Positions 37,036 to 47,075 of a DNA stretch of 64,000 nucleotides are shown piece after piece. The DNA comes from Pseudoneobacillus sp052180215 (GTDB lineage Bacteria; Bacillota; Bacilli; Bacillales; Cytobacillaceae), in the NCBI RefSeq assembly GCF_052180215.1, contig NZ_CP197471.1, forward strand, positions 344,001-408,000. Reading direction: 5' to 3'. The stretch's first letter is position 1; every line of letters starts with the position of its first letter. Under the pieces are notes generated by a model, which ran no database searches, was not told where the DNA came from, and saw only the letters and a program-made list of their open reading frames with translations. The position numbers and the translations under genes are program-made.

Positions 37036-37619
37036 TCAATGTCCTTTGTTAAGCTTTCCATCATGCCCTCATCCATAGGACCGACGATTTTCTTTATAAT
37101 AATTCCTTTTGTATCAATTATATAGCTTGTTGGAATGGTGAAAGCTTGGTACTGCATACCAATATTGCCTTCTTCATCTAAAGGGATACTAAACGTAAGT
37201 CCATATTCCTGCACGAAAGCTTCAATTTCTTTTCTCCCGCTATCCATACTAGTAAGGTTTACTGCTACGATTTCTATGCCATTTTCTTTGTTTCCTTCAT
37301 AAAAGTTTTGCATATGAGGCATTTCAGCTTTACATGGTGGACACCATGTAGCCCAAAAATTTAAGATGACCTTTTTCCCTTTAAAATCGGATAGTTTTAC
37401 AGTTTCACCTGTTAAAGTGGTTAGGGTAAAGTCTGGAGCAGGTTGTCCTTCTAACTCCTGCGATAGATCGACTCCTGGTATTTCTTCATCGGTAGAAGGG
37501 GATTCCTGTGATACTTGATCCGAGTTATGACTCTCTGTTTGATTTGGTTTCCAAAAATTCACTACTACTATGGCAATGGCTAGTAAGATAATGGCAAATG
37601 ATAAAAGATTTTTATTCAA
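37032..37619 (-). CDS. TlpA/ResA-like thiol-disulfide oxidoreductase
   Basis: 195 residues. N-terminal membrane anchor (residues 5-23), a Ser/Glu-rich linker, then a thioredoxin fold of the AhpC/TSA-TlpA type with active site WCPPC near residue 93 and cis-Pro segment TIPTSYIID. It is an extracytoplasmic thiol reductase, probably fed electrons by the CcdA encoded upstream in the same leftward operon, as ResA is in cytochrome c maturation. Its exact substrate is unknown. Confidence 0.85.
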   Translation of the reverse strand: MNKNLLSFAIILLAIAIVVVNFWKPNQTESHNSDQVSQESPSTDEEIPGVDLSQELEGQPAPDFTLTTLTGETVKLSDFKGKKVILNFWATWCPPCKAEMPHMQNFYEGNKENGIEIVAVNLTSMDSGRKEIEAFVQEYGLTFSIPLDEEGNIGMQYQAFTIPTSYIIDTKGIIIKKIVGPMDEGMMESLTKDIE

Positions 37620-37684
37620 GAAATTTGGTCTCCTTTAAAGCCTATTTTCAAAATAACGATGTTTAAAGCTAGTTCCCATGAGAG

Positions 37685-38755
37685 TTACTCATGATTTTCC
37701 ACAAGCAAAGGTAGCTCAATCCAAAAGGAATGCTTAGTACCATCCGTTTCAATCCTAATTTTTCCCTTGTGAGCAGTAATAATACTTTTGGCGATGGCTA
37801 GACCAAGACCTGCACCTTCTGATTTCGTACTTCGCGATTCTTCAACCCGATAGAAACGTTCAAATATCATTTCCTTTTTGAGAGGGTCAATAAATTGCCC
37901 AAAATGAGTGAAGGAAATCATGTAATGATCCTGTTTTGTTATTCCTTGGACGGATAAGGAAAGACCTGTGTTGTAATCGAGTATATTTTGAAGAATATTT
38001 GTAAAAACCTGCATAAGCCCGTCTTTATTTCCTATGATTCTTTTAGGTTCGATGTCCATTTTTATGGTTGTGAATGTAGGATTAAGCTTTAATTGAAAGG
38101 AGGTTAAGGAATCCGTTAATATTTTGTTAATAGCAATTGGCTCGAACTGCTTGTCGAAAAAGTAATTTCCGTTATTCCAAGAATTTAATTCTGTTATAAG
38201 TTCAACAATTCTTGTGATTCTTCGTGATTCTTCTAACAGTGAACCGAATAATTCAGGATTTCCTTCTATAACCTCATTTTGTAAAGCTTCTAAATAACCG
38301 TTTATATTCGTTAAGGGTGTCCGTAGCTCATGAGCAATATCCCGAAGCATTTCTTCTCGTTGCTCTTGAATAGAATGAAGCGTCTCGGACATGGAATTGA
38401 AATTTTGAATTAAATCCTTTATTTCTCCCGTGGTTTTAATTTCAACTTTCGGTGGTATGTTGCCTTCCTCAATATCTTTAGTGGCCATCGATAAATGTTT
38501 AATAGGTTGGATAAGTTTTTTAACTGTAAAATAGTGAAACAAGCCAACGATAATAAATGCGATAATACTAACCTTCAAAAGAAATCCATCTAAATAATGA
38601 ACTAAATTGGATCCTGTTACTTTTTCAGAATTAACTAAGTAACAGGCGTAATCTTTGATTGAAGCTCCAGCAAGAAGAATGACAAGTAAAATGACAAGGC
38701 TATTTAGAACGACAAGCTTTGAAAGAAGGTTGGACAATTTTCTAAAGAGCCACAA
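37685..38755 (-). CDS. Sensor histidine kinase
   Basis: 356 residues: two membrane segments (about 13-32 and 52-70) around a short extracytoplasmic loop of about 20 residues containing a single Cys region (YACYLVNSEK), a HAMP domain, HisKA with DIAHELRTPL (His near 140), then HATPase_c with an N-box-like NILQNILDYN and EGAGLGLAIAKSI. The G1 box, usually DxGxGI, reads THFGQFID and lacks the Asp, which is unusual. Its start overlaps the response regulator by 14 bp. It is embedded in a ccdA/thioredoxin operon, so it may sense thiol or redox state; this is inference. Confidence 0.85.
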   Translation of the reverse strand: MWLFRKLSNLLSKLVVLNSLVILLVILLAGASIKDYACYLVNSEKVTGSNLVHYLDGFLLKVSIIAFIIVGLFHYFTVKKLIQPIKHLSMATKDIEEGNIPPKVEIKTTGEIKDLIQNFNSMSETLHSIQEQREEMLRDIAHELRTPLTNINGYLEALQNEVIEGNPELFGSLLEESRRITRIVELITELNSWNNGNYFFDKQFEPIAINKILTDSLTSFQLKLNPTFTTIKMDIEPKRIIGNKDGLMQVFTNILQNILDYNTGLSLSVQGITKQDHYMISFTHFGQFIDPLKKEMIFERFYRVEESRSTKSEGAGLGLAIAKSIITAHKGKIRIETDGTKHSFWIELPLLVENHE

Positions 38756-39440
38756 ACTTATACCCCATTCCTCTAACGGTCTGAATATAATCCTTAGGTG
38801 TTTTTTCTTTTATTTTTTCCCGTAAATGCTTGATATGAACATCAATCGTTCGATCGGATACGACTTTTTCATTGTTTTCATAAATCATATTTAGAATTTG
38901 GTCTCTTGATAAAACTTGGTCGGGATGCTGCATAAAGGTATGGAGAAGTTTAAATTCAAAATGAGTTAATTCAAGTTGCTCTCCATTTATCCAAACTTCT
39001 CCTTTTGCTGGTTTAATAGTAAATCCAGTAAAGGTTAACTTCCCGCAGCGACTAGCCGTTCTTCTTAAAACCGCTTCAATTCTAACCATTAATTCAGCTG
39101 GGCTGAAGGGCTTGACCACATAATCATCTGCCCCTAAATGAAACCCATTAATTCGATCCCTTTCTGAAACCTTTGCCGTAAGCATGATAATCGGCATCAA
39201 GCTTTTTAAATCCTCTCTAACCCATGTACATACCTCCTCACCGCTAATACCAGGTAGCATGAGGTCAAGGATTAAAATACAGGGGTCATACTCCTCGATT
39301 TTTTGCTTTGCCTCTAATCCATTTACCGCTTCAATCACCTCATACCCATCCTTTTGGAGATAGATTTTCACCAGGTTACGGATTTTTGGATCATCTTCTA
39401 CAACTAACACAGATTTGCCAATCAAGCTTTTTTGATTCAA
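38742..39440 (-). CDS. OmpR-family response regulator
   Basis: 232 residues: receiver domain with acidic pair VEDD, phospho-acceptor Asp near residue 57 (LILDLMLPG) and Lys near 106 (VVKPF), then a winged-helix output domain (VSDRTIDVHIKHLREKI, VRGMGYKFV). Partner of the overlapping histidine kinase; it probably controls this operon or other envelope redox genes. Confidence 0.92.
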   Translation of the reverse strand: MNQKSLIGKSVLVVEDDPKIRNLVKIYLQKDGYEVIEAVNGLEAKQKIEEYDPCILILDLMLPGISGEEVCTWVREDLKSLMPIIMLTAKVSERDRINGFHLGADDYVVKPFSPAELMVRIEAVLRRTASRCGKLTFTGFTIKPAKGEVWINGEQLELTHFEFKLLHTFMQHPDQVLSRDQILNMIYENNEKVVSDRTIDVHIKHLREKIKEKTPKDYIQTVRGMGYKFVAL

Positions 39441-39455
39441 GATTTCTCCACCTTT

Positions 39456-40169
39456 TTATATATCAAATAAACTAAATGGTGATAGCCAAGCACTGATTTT
39501 TTGCATTTGTCCGCTTAATACAAGAAAGCCAAGGAAAACCATAATCATCCCATTCACAAATGCTAGCTTTGATAAATATTTGTTGATTTTCTTAATGGTT
39601 TTTAACGAATAAGAAACAACTATGGAAATAATGAAAAACGGTATAGCCATTCCTAGAGAATAAGCACCTAATAAAATGATCCCTTGAGATAATGTGTCCG
39701 ATGAACTTGCTAGTAATAGTATCGAGGAAAGGGCAAGACCGACGCAAGGAGACCATCCGCTCGCGAAAGCCATTCCAAGCAAGATGGAACTGAACCAACC
39801 CTTTGATTTCACATCAGATTCAATCTTTTTTTCCATCATTAAAAATTTAAATTTCAATAGCCCGGCCATTTGTAACCCAAAAATAATAATGAGTAACCCA
39901 GCAATCTGCATAATAATGACTCGGTAATTCATTAATATTTTTCCGATAAAACTGGCAGAAGCTCCTAATGCAATAAAAATAACACTAAACCCAATAATAA
40001 ATCCAATGGATCGTACATAGAGGATTCGTTTATTCACTTGAATCTTAGAGTTTTCAATTTTGCCGCCTGTAAGATGGGTTATATAGGCTGGCAGTAATGG
40101 GAAAACGCATGGAGAGAAGAAAGAAAGTAACCCACCTATTAATGCAAAAAAGACTCCAATATCATTCAT
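39456..40169 (-). CDS. ccdA: CcdA-type cytochrome c biogenesis/thiol electron carrier
   Basis: About 237 residues from ATG 40169, which is spaced 8 bp from AAAGGAG; an in-frame GTG at 40178 is too close to it. Six hydrophobic segments. The two redox cysteines lie in FFSPCVFPLLPAY and GWSPCVG. CcdA carries reducing equivalents from cytoplasmic thioredoxin across the membrane to ResA-like proteins. First gene of the ccdA-regulator-kinase-TlpA operon. Confidence 0.88.
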   Translation of the reverse strand: MNDIGVFFALIGGLLSFFSPCVFPLLPAYITHLTGGKIENSKIQVNKRILYVRSIGFIIGFSVIFIALGASASFIGKILMNYRVIIMQIAGLLIIIFGLQMAGLLKFKFLMMEKKIESDVKSKGWFSSILLGMAFASGWSPCVGLALSSILLLASSSDTLSQGIILLGAYSLGMAIPFFIISIVVSYSLKTIKKINKYLSKLAFVNGMIMVFLGFLVLSGQMQKISAWLSPFSLFDI

Positions 40170-40399
40170 ATCACACACTCCTTTTGATTTTATTATGTGT
40201 GTGTTTTGTTAAAGTTTGATTAAGAAAGTAATTTGATTTTTTGCAGAGGTCAAATTCTAAGTGATGTGCATCATAGTCCTAAAAACCTACAAATGATAAT
40301 TTATTGTTATGTCTTCCATATTACCCCAGGAAAAACTTCTTTTGTTAAATATTGAAGACCTTTTTTAAAAATAAAAAATATGAATTTCGGGGGATTTAA

Positions 40400-42097
40400 A
40401 TGTTTAAGAGGATGAGAATTGGGACGAAGATTAATGTCCTATTTTTAGTAGTATTACTTATTTTTTCAATAGCAGTTGGCATTACTGCTTCAATAGAAAT
40501 AAAGAATGGAATTGAAAAACAGGTTAGAGATAAAGTCGTTTCGGATAATAATTTAAGTTATTCTTTTGTTGAAGCAGCCCGCTCAGGAGATTGGTCGATA
40601 AAAAATAATGAATTGTATAAAGGTGACGCAAAAGTAAATGGTGTTTATAAGGTAGTGGATGCTATAAAAAAAATGACAGGAAGTGAAGTGACTATCTTCC
40701 AGGGAGATGTTCGGGTATCTACTACGATTATGGATACAGATGGAGAAAGACAAATAAATACTAAGGCTGACCCTAAGATAAGCAAAGTAGTTCTTGATAA
40801 AGGAGAAAATTATAAAGGTGAAGCTAATATTTTAGGAGTCATTCATCTAGCAGAATATAGACCTATTAAAAATGCTAAGGGTGAGGTAATAGGGATGTGG
40901 CTTGTTGCATACCCTATGTCTCACGTAAAAGATATGACAAACTCCTTCATAATAAAACTTGTTATAGTATTAGTTGTGGTCGCAGTTTTTTCAGCAATTA
41001 TAATCTATTTTTTTACAAACAATTTAAAAAAGCGCTTAAGTGGAGTTGCCAATGCGGTCGAAGAAGCAGGAAGGGGGAATTTAGCTGTAACCATCCCGCA
41101 GTCGGGTTCGGATGAAATCGGTCAATTAGCCAATACATTTAAATTAATGTTAGAGCAATTTCGGGAAATGATGAAAAAGATTTCCTTTATTTCCTTCCAG
41201 GTTTCAGACGCGTCACAAACGTTAGTGGCAAGTGCTGAGGAAAATACAGCTGCCTCAAATGAAGTATCAAGAACGATGGAGCAGATTGCTTCGGGTGCAA
41301 TGACTCAGGCTGAATTATTAGAAGGAAATTCGATTGCCACTAATAACTTAGCTGAAAAAATTAAAATGGTAGAAACTCAATCATCAGAATTACAGGTAGA
41401 AGCAAATGTGATGTATCAGAATTCTGAGGCAGGCATGGAAAAAGTTGTGTTACTTCAGCAAAGTTTTTCTAAAACAAATAAGATGATGAATGAAATTGTT
41501 AATGCTGTAACATCACTTAATAAAAGTTCAAATAATATCAATGAGATTGTAAAAACGATTACAGAAATAGCCAACCAAACAAACTTACTAGCTCTAAATG
41601 CAGCCATTGAAGCAGCGCGGGCTGGTGAACATGGGAAAGGGTTTGCAGTTGTTGCAGATGAAGTGAAAAAACTTGCAGAGCAATCAGAATTAGCCTTGAA
41701 GCAGATAGGGGAAATCATTGGAACAATGCAAGCAGATACAAAGCAAACTGTAGGTTATATAAATCAAACTAATAAGGTTATGAATGAAGAGGCAAACCCA
41801 GTTGTTATTGAAACTGAAAAAGCTTTTGGTGCAATCCAATTTTTAATAGAAAAAAGTAATACAAAGATACAAGAAATTGTTTACTCTATGAAAGAAATGG
41901 TTAAAGACAAAGATATACTAATGGGAAATGCAACACAAATTATTTCTATTAGTCAAGAAACCGCTGCTGGGACAGAACAGGTTTCAGCTTCCAGTGAACA
42001 AACTACAGCCGCAATGGAACAACTAAATCATTTAGCGGAGGAATTGGATAATTTCTCACGAGAAATGAAGGAAGAAGTAGAGAAATTTACAATATAA
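40400..42097 (+). CDS. Methyl-accepting chemotaxis protein
   Basis: 565 residues: transmembrane helix 1 (about 10-32), extracellular single-Cache-type sensor ([20 protein letters not shown] onward), transmembrane helix 2 (about 185-207), HAMP domain, then a long signalling coiled coil with the conserved hairpin tip [31 protein letters not shown] near residue 390-420. It signals to CheA/CheW. ATG after GGGGGAT. Ligand unknown. Confidence 0.93.
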   Translation: MFKRMRIGTKINVLFLVVLLIFSIAVGITASIEIKNGIEKQVRDKVVSDNNLSYSFVEAARSGDWSIKNNELYKGDAKVNGVYKVVDAIKKMTGSEVTIFQGDVRVSTTIMDTDGERQINTKADPKISKVVLDKGENYKGEANILGVIHLAEYRPIKNAKGEVIGMWLVAYPMSHVKDMTNSFIIKLVIVLVVVAVFSAIIIYFFTNNLKKRLSGVANAVEEAGRGNLAVTIPQSGSDEIGQLANTFKLMLEQFREMMKKISFISFQVSDASQTLVASAEENTAASNEVSRTMEQIASGAMTQAELLEGNSIATNNLAEKIKMVETQSSELQVEANVMYQNSEAGMEKVVLLQQSFSKTNKMMNEIVNAVTSLNKSSNNINEIVKTITEIANQTNLLALNAAIEAARAGEHGKGFAVVADEVKKLAEQSELALKQIGEIIGTMQADTKQTVGYINQTNKVMNEEANPVVIETEKAFGAIQFLIEKSNTKIQEIVYSMKEMVKDKDILMGNATQIISISQETAAGTEQVSASSEQTTAAMEQLNHLAEELDNFSREMKEEVEKFTI

Positions 42098-42164
42098 AAG
42101 GCTATTTACATTCATTGCATTTTTAAGTGAAAGCTAATCGGGAAATCAATGTGAATGAATCGAC

Positions 42165-42201
42165 AAAAGGACAGTTGAGGTTGTTTCAACTGTCCTTTTA
42201 A
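42165..42201. terminator. Bidirectional terminator
   Basis: Perfect 14-bp stem AAAAGGACAGTTGA (42165-42178) and TCAACTGTCCTTTT (42186-42199) between the convergent chemotaxis and degV genes. Confidence 0.9.
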
Positions 42202-42224
42202 TGTTATTTATAAAAACGAAACAA

Positions 42225-43037
42225 TCATTCCATCTCTTCCAGCATAAGTACCCATGGTTGCTCCATATAATGAATGAGCACCTCTTTGGGATGAAATTGT
42301 TCGATAATTTCTTGTTTTAAAGCTTCTGCTTCCTCGGTATTTCCAGTATAAGTGATCCCGAAACTTATATTTGAAAAATCAGATCCACGTTCTTCGATAA
42401 TTTCTAATACTCTCTTATGGAATTTTTTCTTTCCACGTATTTTTTCACGTATTTCTACTTTGCCGTTATCAGCTTCTAAGATGACTTTAATATTAAGTAT
42501 CTTAGCGATAGATCCTTGAAATCTACTAAGTCGGCCACCCTTAACGATATTTTCTAATGTGTCTAACAGGACTAATATATTCATCTTACCTCTATACTCC
42601 GTAAGATTTGATACAATTTCCTCCATTGTATGACCTTTATGGGCAAGCTCAGCTGCACGAATCGCAAGAATACCGTGAGCTTGCGAACCAGCTAGTGTAT
42701 CAAAAACGGTAACCTTTGCATCGGAGAGGTCCTTGCCAATGCAGGCAGATTGATACGTTCCACTTAGTCCTGAAGAAATCGTCAGACATAGGATCTCCTC
42801 ATATTCATTTTTATATTGTGAAAATGCCTTTGCAAAGGAGGCGGGGGCAGGCTGGGAAGTCTTTGGTAGCTCATCAGATGAGAACATCATCGTAAAGAAT
42901 TCCTCCGGTGTTAAATCGACGCCTTCTAAATAATCTTGATTATTCATGTTGATTTTCAAAGGAATAAGAGTAATATTATATTTTTCTAGTATTTCTTTCG
43001 GTAAATCAACAGAGCTATCTGTAATAATTTTAATCAT
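42225..43037 (-). CDS. DegV family fatty-acid-binding protein
   Basis: 270 residues. Typical DegV start (IKIITDSSVDLPKEIL), TSQPAPASF, and SSGLSGTYQSA, which bind the fatty acid carboxylate; then NIVKGGRLSR. The family (FakB in Staphylococcus) presents fatty acids to the FakA kinase for phospholipid synthesis. Single gene with its own terminator. Confidence 0.92.
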   Translation of the reverse strand: MIKIITDSSVDLPKEILEKYNITLIPLKINMNNQDYLEGVDLTPEEFFTMMFSSDELPKTSQPAPASFAKAFSQYKNEYEEILCLTISSGLSGTYQSACIGKDLSDAKVTVFDTLAGSQAHGILAIRAAELAHKGHTMEEIVSNLTEYRGKMNILVLLDTLENIVKGGRLSRFQGSIAKILNIKVILEADNGKVEIREKIRGKKKFHKRVLEIIEERGSDFSNISFGITYTGNTEEAEALKQEIIEQFHPKEVLIHYMEQPWVLMLEEME

Positions 43038-43160
43038 TTTTACTCGCCGCCTTAAGTTTTCATGTCCATATATGTTACTTTAAAGTATAGCAATTACGAA
43101 CTATTTTTTACTATGTGTACGCTTGTCAATAGTGAATAAATTACATACAGGAGAATACCT

Positions 43161-43766
43161 ATGAAAGAAAAGTACTATGATGCTTTACTTAACATAAAAA
43201 CAATCGGGGAGCAGAAGGGCTTCCTGAAATCCGTTCATTACCATCGATATGAACCAACTCCATATAGCGCATTAGAAACGTTATGTGCTCATTATCATAT
43301 AAAAAGCAGCGATCAAGTGGTCGATTTTGGGTGTGGCAAAGGGAGGTTAAACTTCTATATCCATCATGTCAGTGGTGCAGCTGTTAAAGGGATAGAAATG
43401 AATGAGGAATTTTATCAAGAGGCTATGAAAAATAAAAGCAGCTTTGAAAAGAAACATAGAATCCAAGATGAAAAGATTCAGTTTTATTGCTGCTTAGCAG
43501 AGGAATACCAAATAGATACTCAAGATAACCGATTTTATTTTTTTAATCCGTTTACCATTCAAATTTTTATTAAAGTGGTCAACAATATCCTCGATTCAGC
43601 TGAGAGTAATCCAAGGGATACTGAACTTATTTTATATTATCCATCACAGGATTATATTTACTATTTAGAAAATAGCACCTCATTTGAATTGAAAATGGAA
43701 ATTCCGCTGCCTGGATTGTATGAGCAAAATCAAAATGAAAGATTTTTAATTTATGGTCTAAGGTAG
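43161..43766 (+). CDS. Class I SAM-dependent methyltransferase
   Basis: 201 residues. SAM motif I VVDFGCGKGRL near residue 54, an acidic motif II position (GIEMNEEF) and FYFFNPFT near residue 125. Substrate not predictable. ATG after CAGGAG. Confidence 0.85.
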   Translation: MKEKYYDALLNIKTIGEQKGFLKSVHYHRYEPTPYSALETLCAHYHIKSSDQVVDFGCGKGRLNFYIHHVSGAAVKGIEMNEEFYQEAMKNKSSFEKKHRIQDEKIQFYCCLAEEYQIDTQDNRFYFFNPFTIQIFIKVVNNILDSAESNPRDTELILYYPSQDYIYYLENSTSFELKMEIPLPGLYEQNQNERFLIYGLR

Positions 43767-43850
43767 TACAGGAATTAAGAAGGAAAATGGAGAAATAATT
43801 AAAGGATTTGGAAAGCGGGCACATTTATGCCAATTACCAGAAAGGAAGTT

Positions 43851-44948
43851 ATGAAATTGAGCGAAAATATTTCCTTAACAGAAGCATTTAAACAAACGAA
43901 ATATCAAACTGGTGGTCATGGGAATAGAGACATTCAGGTATTAAAGGCTGCATTTGAAAATGTAGCTGGAGACGAACCGAGCGATATGTATGGCAATGGT
44001 AAAGTGATAGAAGAATTTCAAAATAAAATGGCTGACTATTTAGGAAAAGAGAGTGCCGTGTTTTTTCCTAGTGGAACGATGGCTCAGCAAATTGCATTAA
44101 GAATCTGGTGCGATGAAAAAGGGATTAAAAAAGTGGCTTACCATCCATTAAGTCATTTAGAAATTCACGAAGAAGATGGCTTAAAAGAGTTACATCATAT
44201 AGATCCTATTTTACTTGCAGATAAAAATCGTCTTATTGAATTAGAGGATGTAATGGGTCTGAATGAAGATATTGCTTGTTTATTGTTGGAGTTGCCACAG
44301 CGTGAAATCGGGGGACAATTGCCAGATTATAAGACTTTAGAAAGAATTTCTGATTATTGTCGGGATAAAGGAATCAAGCTTCATTTGGATGGCGCTAGAC
44401 TTTATGAAATCCTTCCGTTTTATAAAAAAACAGCAGCGGAAGTGTGTTCCCTTTTTGATAGTGTTTATGTTTCTTTTTATAAAGGGATTGGCGGAATTGC
44501 TGGAGCTATTCTTGCAGGGGAAAAAGATTTTACGGAAAAATCAAAGGTTTGGAAAAGACGGCATGGCGGAGATTTGATTAGCCTCTTTCCTTATATTATT
44601 AGTGCTGATTATTATTTTGACAAAAGAATTCATAAGATGGAACAGTTTTATGAGCAAGCGAAAGAGCTTGCGACATTATACAATCAATGCAGCCATATAG
44701 TTACTTTGCCTTTGGAACCTGTTTCAAATATGTTCCATGTTCATTTTGATATTTCAAAAGAAAAACTAGAGCCGATTTTAGTAGGGCTATATCAGGAAAA
44801 AGGGATTGGTTTAACAGGCCATCTTAGAGAGACAAGCGAGAATTCCTGTTATTGTGAAGTAAGCATCGGCGATCAATACGAGAAAATTTCAAAAGAAGAA
44901 TTAACTCAAGTATTTAGAGAGCTAAATGAAAAGGTAACATCTATATAA
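43851..44948 (+). CDS. Threonine aldolase-like PLP enzyme
   Basis: About 365 residues from ATG 43851 (after AAAGGAAG); an in-frame ATG at 43827 has no clear ribosome site. Fold-type I beta-eliminating lyase/threonine aldolase: DMYGNGKVIEEFQ, FFPSGTMAQQIALR, LDGARLYE and the PLP Lys in VSFYKGIGGIAGAIL. It would cleave threonine or a related beta-hydroxy amino acid to glycine and an aldehyde. Confidence 0.85.
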   Translation: MKLSENISLTEAFKQTKYQTGGHGNRDIQVLKAAFENVAGDEPSDMYGNGKVIEEFQNKMADYLGKESAVFFPSGTMAQQIALRIWCDEKGIKKVAYHPLSHLEIHEEDGLKELHHIDPILLADKNRLIELEDVMGLNEDIACLLLELPQREIGGQLPDYKTLERISDYCRDKGIKLHLDGARLYEILPFYKKTAAEVCSLFDSVYVSFYKGIGGIAGAILAGEKDFTEKSKVWKRRHGGDLISLFPYIISADYYFDKRIHKMEQFYEQAKELATLYNQCSHIVTLPLEPVSNMFHVHFDISKEKLEPILVGLYQEKGIGLTGHLRETSENSCYCEVSIGDQYEKISKEELTQVFRELNEKVTSI

Positions 44949-44956
44949 AATTAAAA

Positions 44957-44990
44957 ACAGCCAAGAGGTAATTCTCTCGGCTGTTTTTTT
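44957..44990. terminator. Intrinsic terminator
   Basis: ACAGCCAAGAG (44957-44967), loop GTAATT, CTCTCGGCTGT (44974-44984, one mismatch) and a T-run; it lies between the convergent aldolase and permease genes. Confidence 0.85.
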
Positions 44991-45000
44991 GCAAAAAGCT

Positions 45001-45918
45001 CTAAAAAAAATTCGTATTTTTCTTAAACAAATTTTGCAGTCCTTGTGCCAATACATTGAAAGTAAGGATGGTATAAGTGATGGCCAATGCTGGATAAAAA
45101 GGAATCCAGATGGAGGCTCTTATATCTCGGAAGGAATCCATAAAAAAGGTTGGCCAGGTAATCGAACGATTCAAAATTTCAAACTTGCCTGGGTCAACTT
45201 GTACGAGCTCTTGGGAAAGAAAGATACCGATGAAGCCTAATTGACCAACAAGAAACATCACTTTTCCAAGGTCCGTGACCATATTGATCAGAATTTTATC
45301 GTAAAGAAAAGGCAGATAGTATTTTCTGATTAAGCGGAAAGAAGAGGCGCCAACAGATATTCCTCCTAAAATAAAATCCTTTGTTGTTAAATCCTCGATC
45401 TCATGTTTCACCATCTTAGCTACTCGCCCTATTTCCACTGAAGCTAGTAAAAGCATCATATATAGCGGCCTCTCATCAATAGTGAGAATGGGCGGAAGTG
45501 TTGCAAATAATACAATAATGATAATAGTAGGAACATATGATAAAGCTCCATTTAACCAATTAATGATGCTTTGTGCTCCCGCAATCCGCTTGTAAGCCAA
45601 ATAAGCAAGTGGGACAGCCATTGTATAACGAATGATGGTAATAAGAACGACAAAGAGCAAAGTTTCTTTAGCCCCTATGATCAATAAACTTAACAGATCT
45701 CTCCCCAATCTATCGCTTCCTAAAATAAAGTCCTCTGATGGAGCGTAAGGTGGAGCAATGGGGATATGTTTCTCATTCCAAATATATTTCGTTTCATTTA
45801 ATTCCCTATCCACAAAAGGTAGGTATTCCCCTAAAAAAGTAATTCCAAGAAGCAGGAGTAACATAAAACTTCCTAACAGAAAAAGGGAGTATTTTTTCAA
45901 GAAAGTAATGAGGTTCAC
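45001..45918 (-). CDS. Peptide-type ABC permease (DppC/OppC-like)
   Basis: 305 residues. N-terminal membrane segment (about 11-30), LGSDRLGRDLLSLLIIGAKETL as in OppC-type permeases, and the coupling motif VGASSFRLIRKYYLPF (EAA loop), with five to six membrane helices. Its start overlaps the end of the partner permease by 4 bp. No ATPase or binding-protein gene is in its operon. Confidence 0.85.
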   Translation of the reverse strand: MNLITFLKKYSLFLLGSFMLLLLLGITFLGEYLPFVDRELNETKYIWNEKHIPIAPPYAPSEDFILGSDRLGRDLLSLLIIGAKETLLFVVLITIIRYTMAVPLAYLAYKRIAGAQSIINWLNGALSYVPTIIIIVLFATLPPILTIDERPLYMMLLLASVEIGRVAKMVKHEIEDLTTKDFILGGISVGASSFRLIRKYYLPFLYDKILINMVTDLGKVMFLVGQLGFIGIFLSQELVQVDPGKFEILNRSITWPTFFMDSFRDIRASIWIPFYPALAITYTILTFNVLAQGLQNLFKKNTNFF

Positions 45919-46820
45919 TTTGATTCTCCCCCAATCTGATGAGGTAATAGCCAGCGCTTAATGGATTCGGCTAGCAGAAGAACAACAAGCATGATGATTA
46001 AAAATGGAATCATGTGAGCTAGTGCTCTCCTATCTTCATTCCCGAGGATACTTTGTAGCAATTGATACCCCGCTCCCCGATAGCTGGATAATTTTTCGAT
46101 GATGGGTAAGCCCGTCAAAATATAGACCATAACGACTTGAGTCTGATTTAACAGTCCGCTTAGACAGTTTTTTAGCATGCGGGCTAAGACCTGTATACTA
46201 ACTAACCCTTTCGCATAGGAGGTTCTTACATATTCCTGACTCATTTCTTTTTCTAAACTCATAGAAATAAATTTTGCCATATGAACAAGCGGAAATAGGG
46301 TTATGGCAATTAACGGGATAATAAAACTATACCAATGGTCTTGTCCATAAAGACTAAAGCGAGTAAGACCAGCATTCATTAATTTAATGAGCAGATATTG
46401 AAAAGCGATAAAAAGGAAGAAATCTGGTATAGAAGAAAAGAGCCATGAAAATACGGAGATTAGTTTCCCCCATACTTTTTCACGAAAATAGAATTGAAGA
46501 GTTCCTAAAAAAGTTCCCAATATCATACTAATCAAAAGGCTTGGAATGATAATCAACAAACTTCTGCTTAAAAGAGTTTGGACTTCCTGTACTATAGGTA
46601 CGCCAGTGTTGGTCTTGCCAAACCCTCTTTCCGTTTTTATTGTTTGAATAAATTGACTAATATTTTCTTTGTAAATTTCCATGTTAAAGGGGAAATCTGC
46701 CGTAAAAACATTAAAGTGAACGTGGGTAATTTTCATTTCCCTTGGCAGCAGAAGTAATAAAATAAAACCTACTAAAATCATCAAAATAATGACTAGCCCT
46801 TTCGTTAATCTCCAAGCCAA
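45915..46820 (-). CDS. Peptide-type ABC permease (DppB/OppB-like)
   Basis: 301 residues, N-terminal membrane helix (about 9-25) followed by a 65-residue extracytoplasmic stretch and five more helices; EAA-type loop EYVRTSYAKGLVSIQVLARMLKN. OppB-like but divergent from the appB at 51214. Divergently transcribed from appD across 255 bp. Confidence 0.85.
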   Translation of the reverse strand: MAWRLTKGLVIILMILVGFILLLLLPREMKITHVHFNVFTADFPFNMEIYKENISQFIQTIKTERGFGKTNTGVPIVQEVQTLLSRSLLIIIPSLLISMILGTFLGTLQFYFREKVWGKLISVFSWLFSSIPDFFLFIAFQYLLIKLMNAGLTRFSLYGQDHWYSFIIPLIAITLFPLVHMAKFISMSLEKEMSQEYVRTSYAKGLVSIQVLARMLKNCLSGLLNQTQVVMVYILTGLPIIEKLSSYRGAGYQLLQSILGNEDRRALAHMIPFLIIMLVVLLLAESIKRWLLPHQIGGESK

Positions 46821-47075
46821 AAAAGTCCCCCTCCAAATCTATTTCTATATTGTTAAACTTCCATTAATACATTTTCCAGTGTTTTACAATAAATCTATAT
46901 GACTAATAAATCTTTTTATCTCATAATCTTTAAATGAAAAGTTAGAAATAAATAAAAATTGAAATGAATGTAATCTTTTTGAAATAAATTTTTGCCTTTA
47001 CCCACAATTTTGTACTAAAAAACCTGTTGACAGAGTAATTATTAAAAAAAGTAATTTTCGCAGAGGTGAAGGAAG

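Noticed and set aside
44989..45240. 83-codon plus-strand frame
   Set aside because: Antisense to the well-supported OppC-like permease gene and begins in the terminator.
45001..46820. Permease pair as part of the app operon
   Set aside because: Opposite strand, and the app operon already has its own two permeases.
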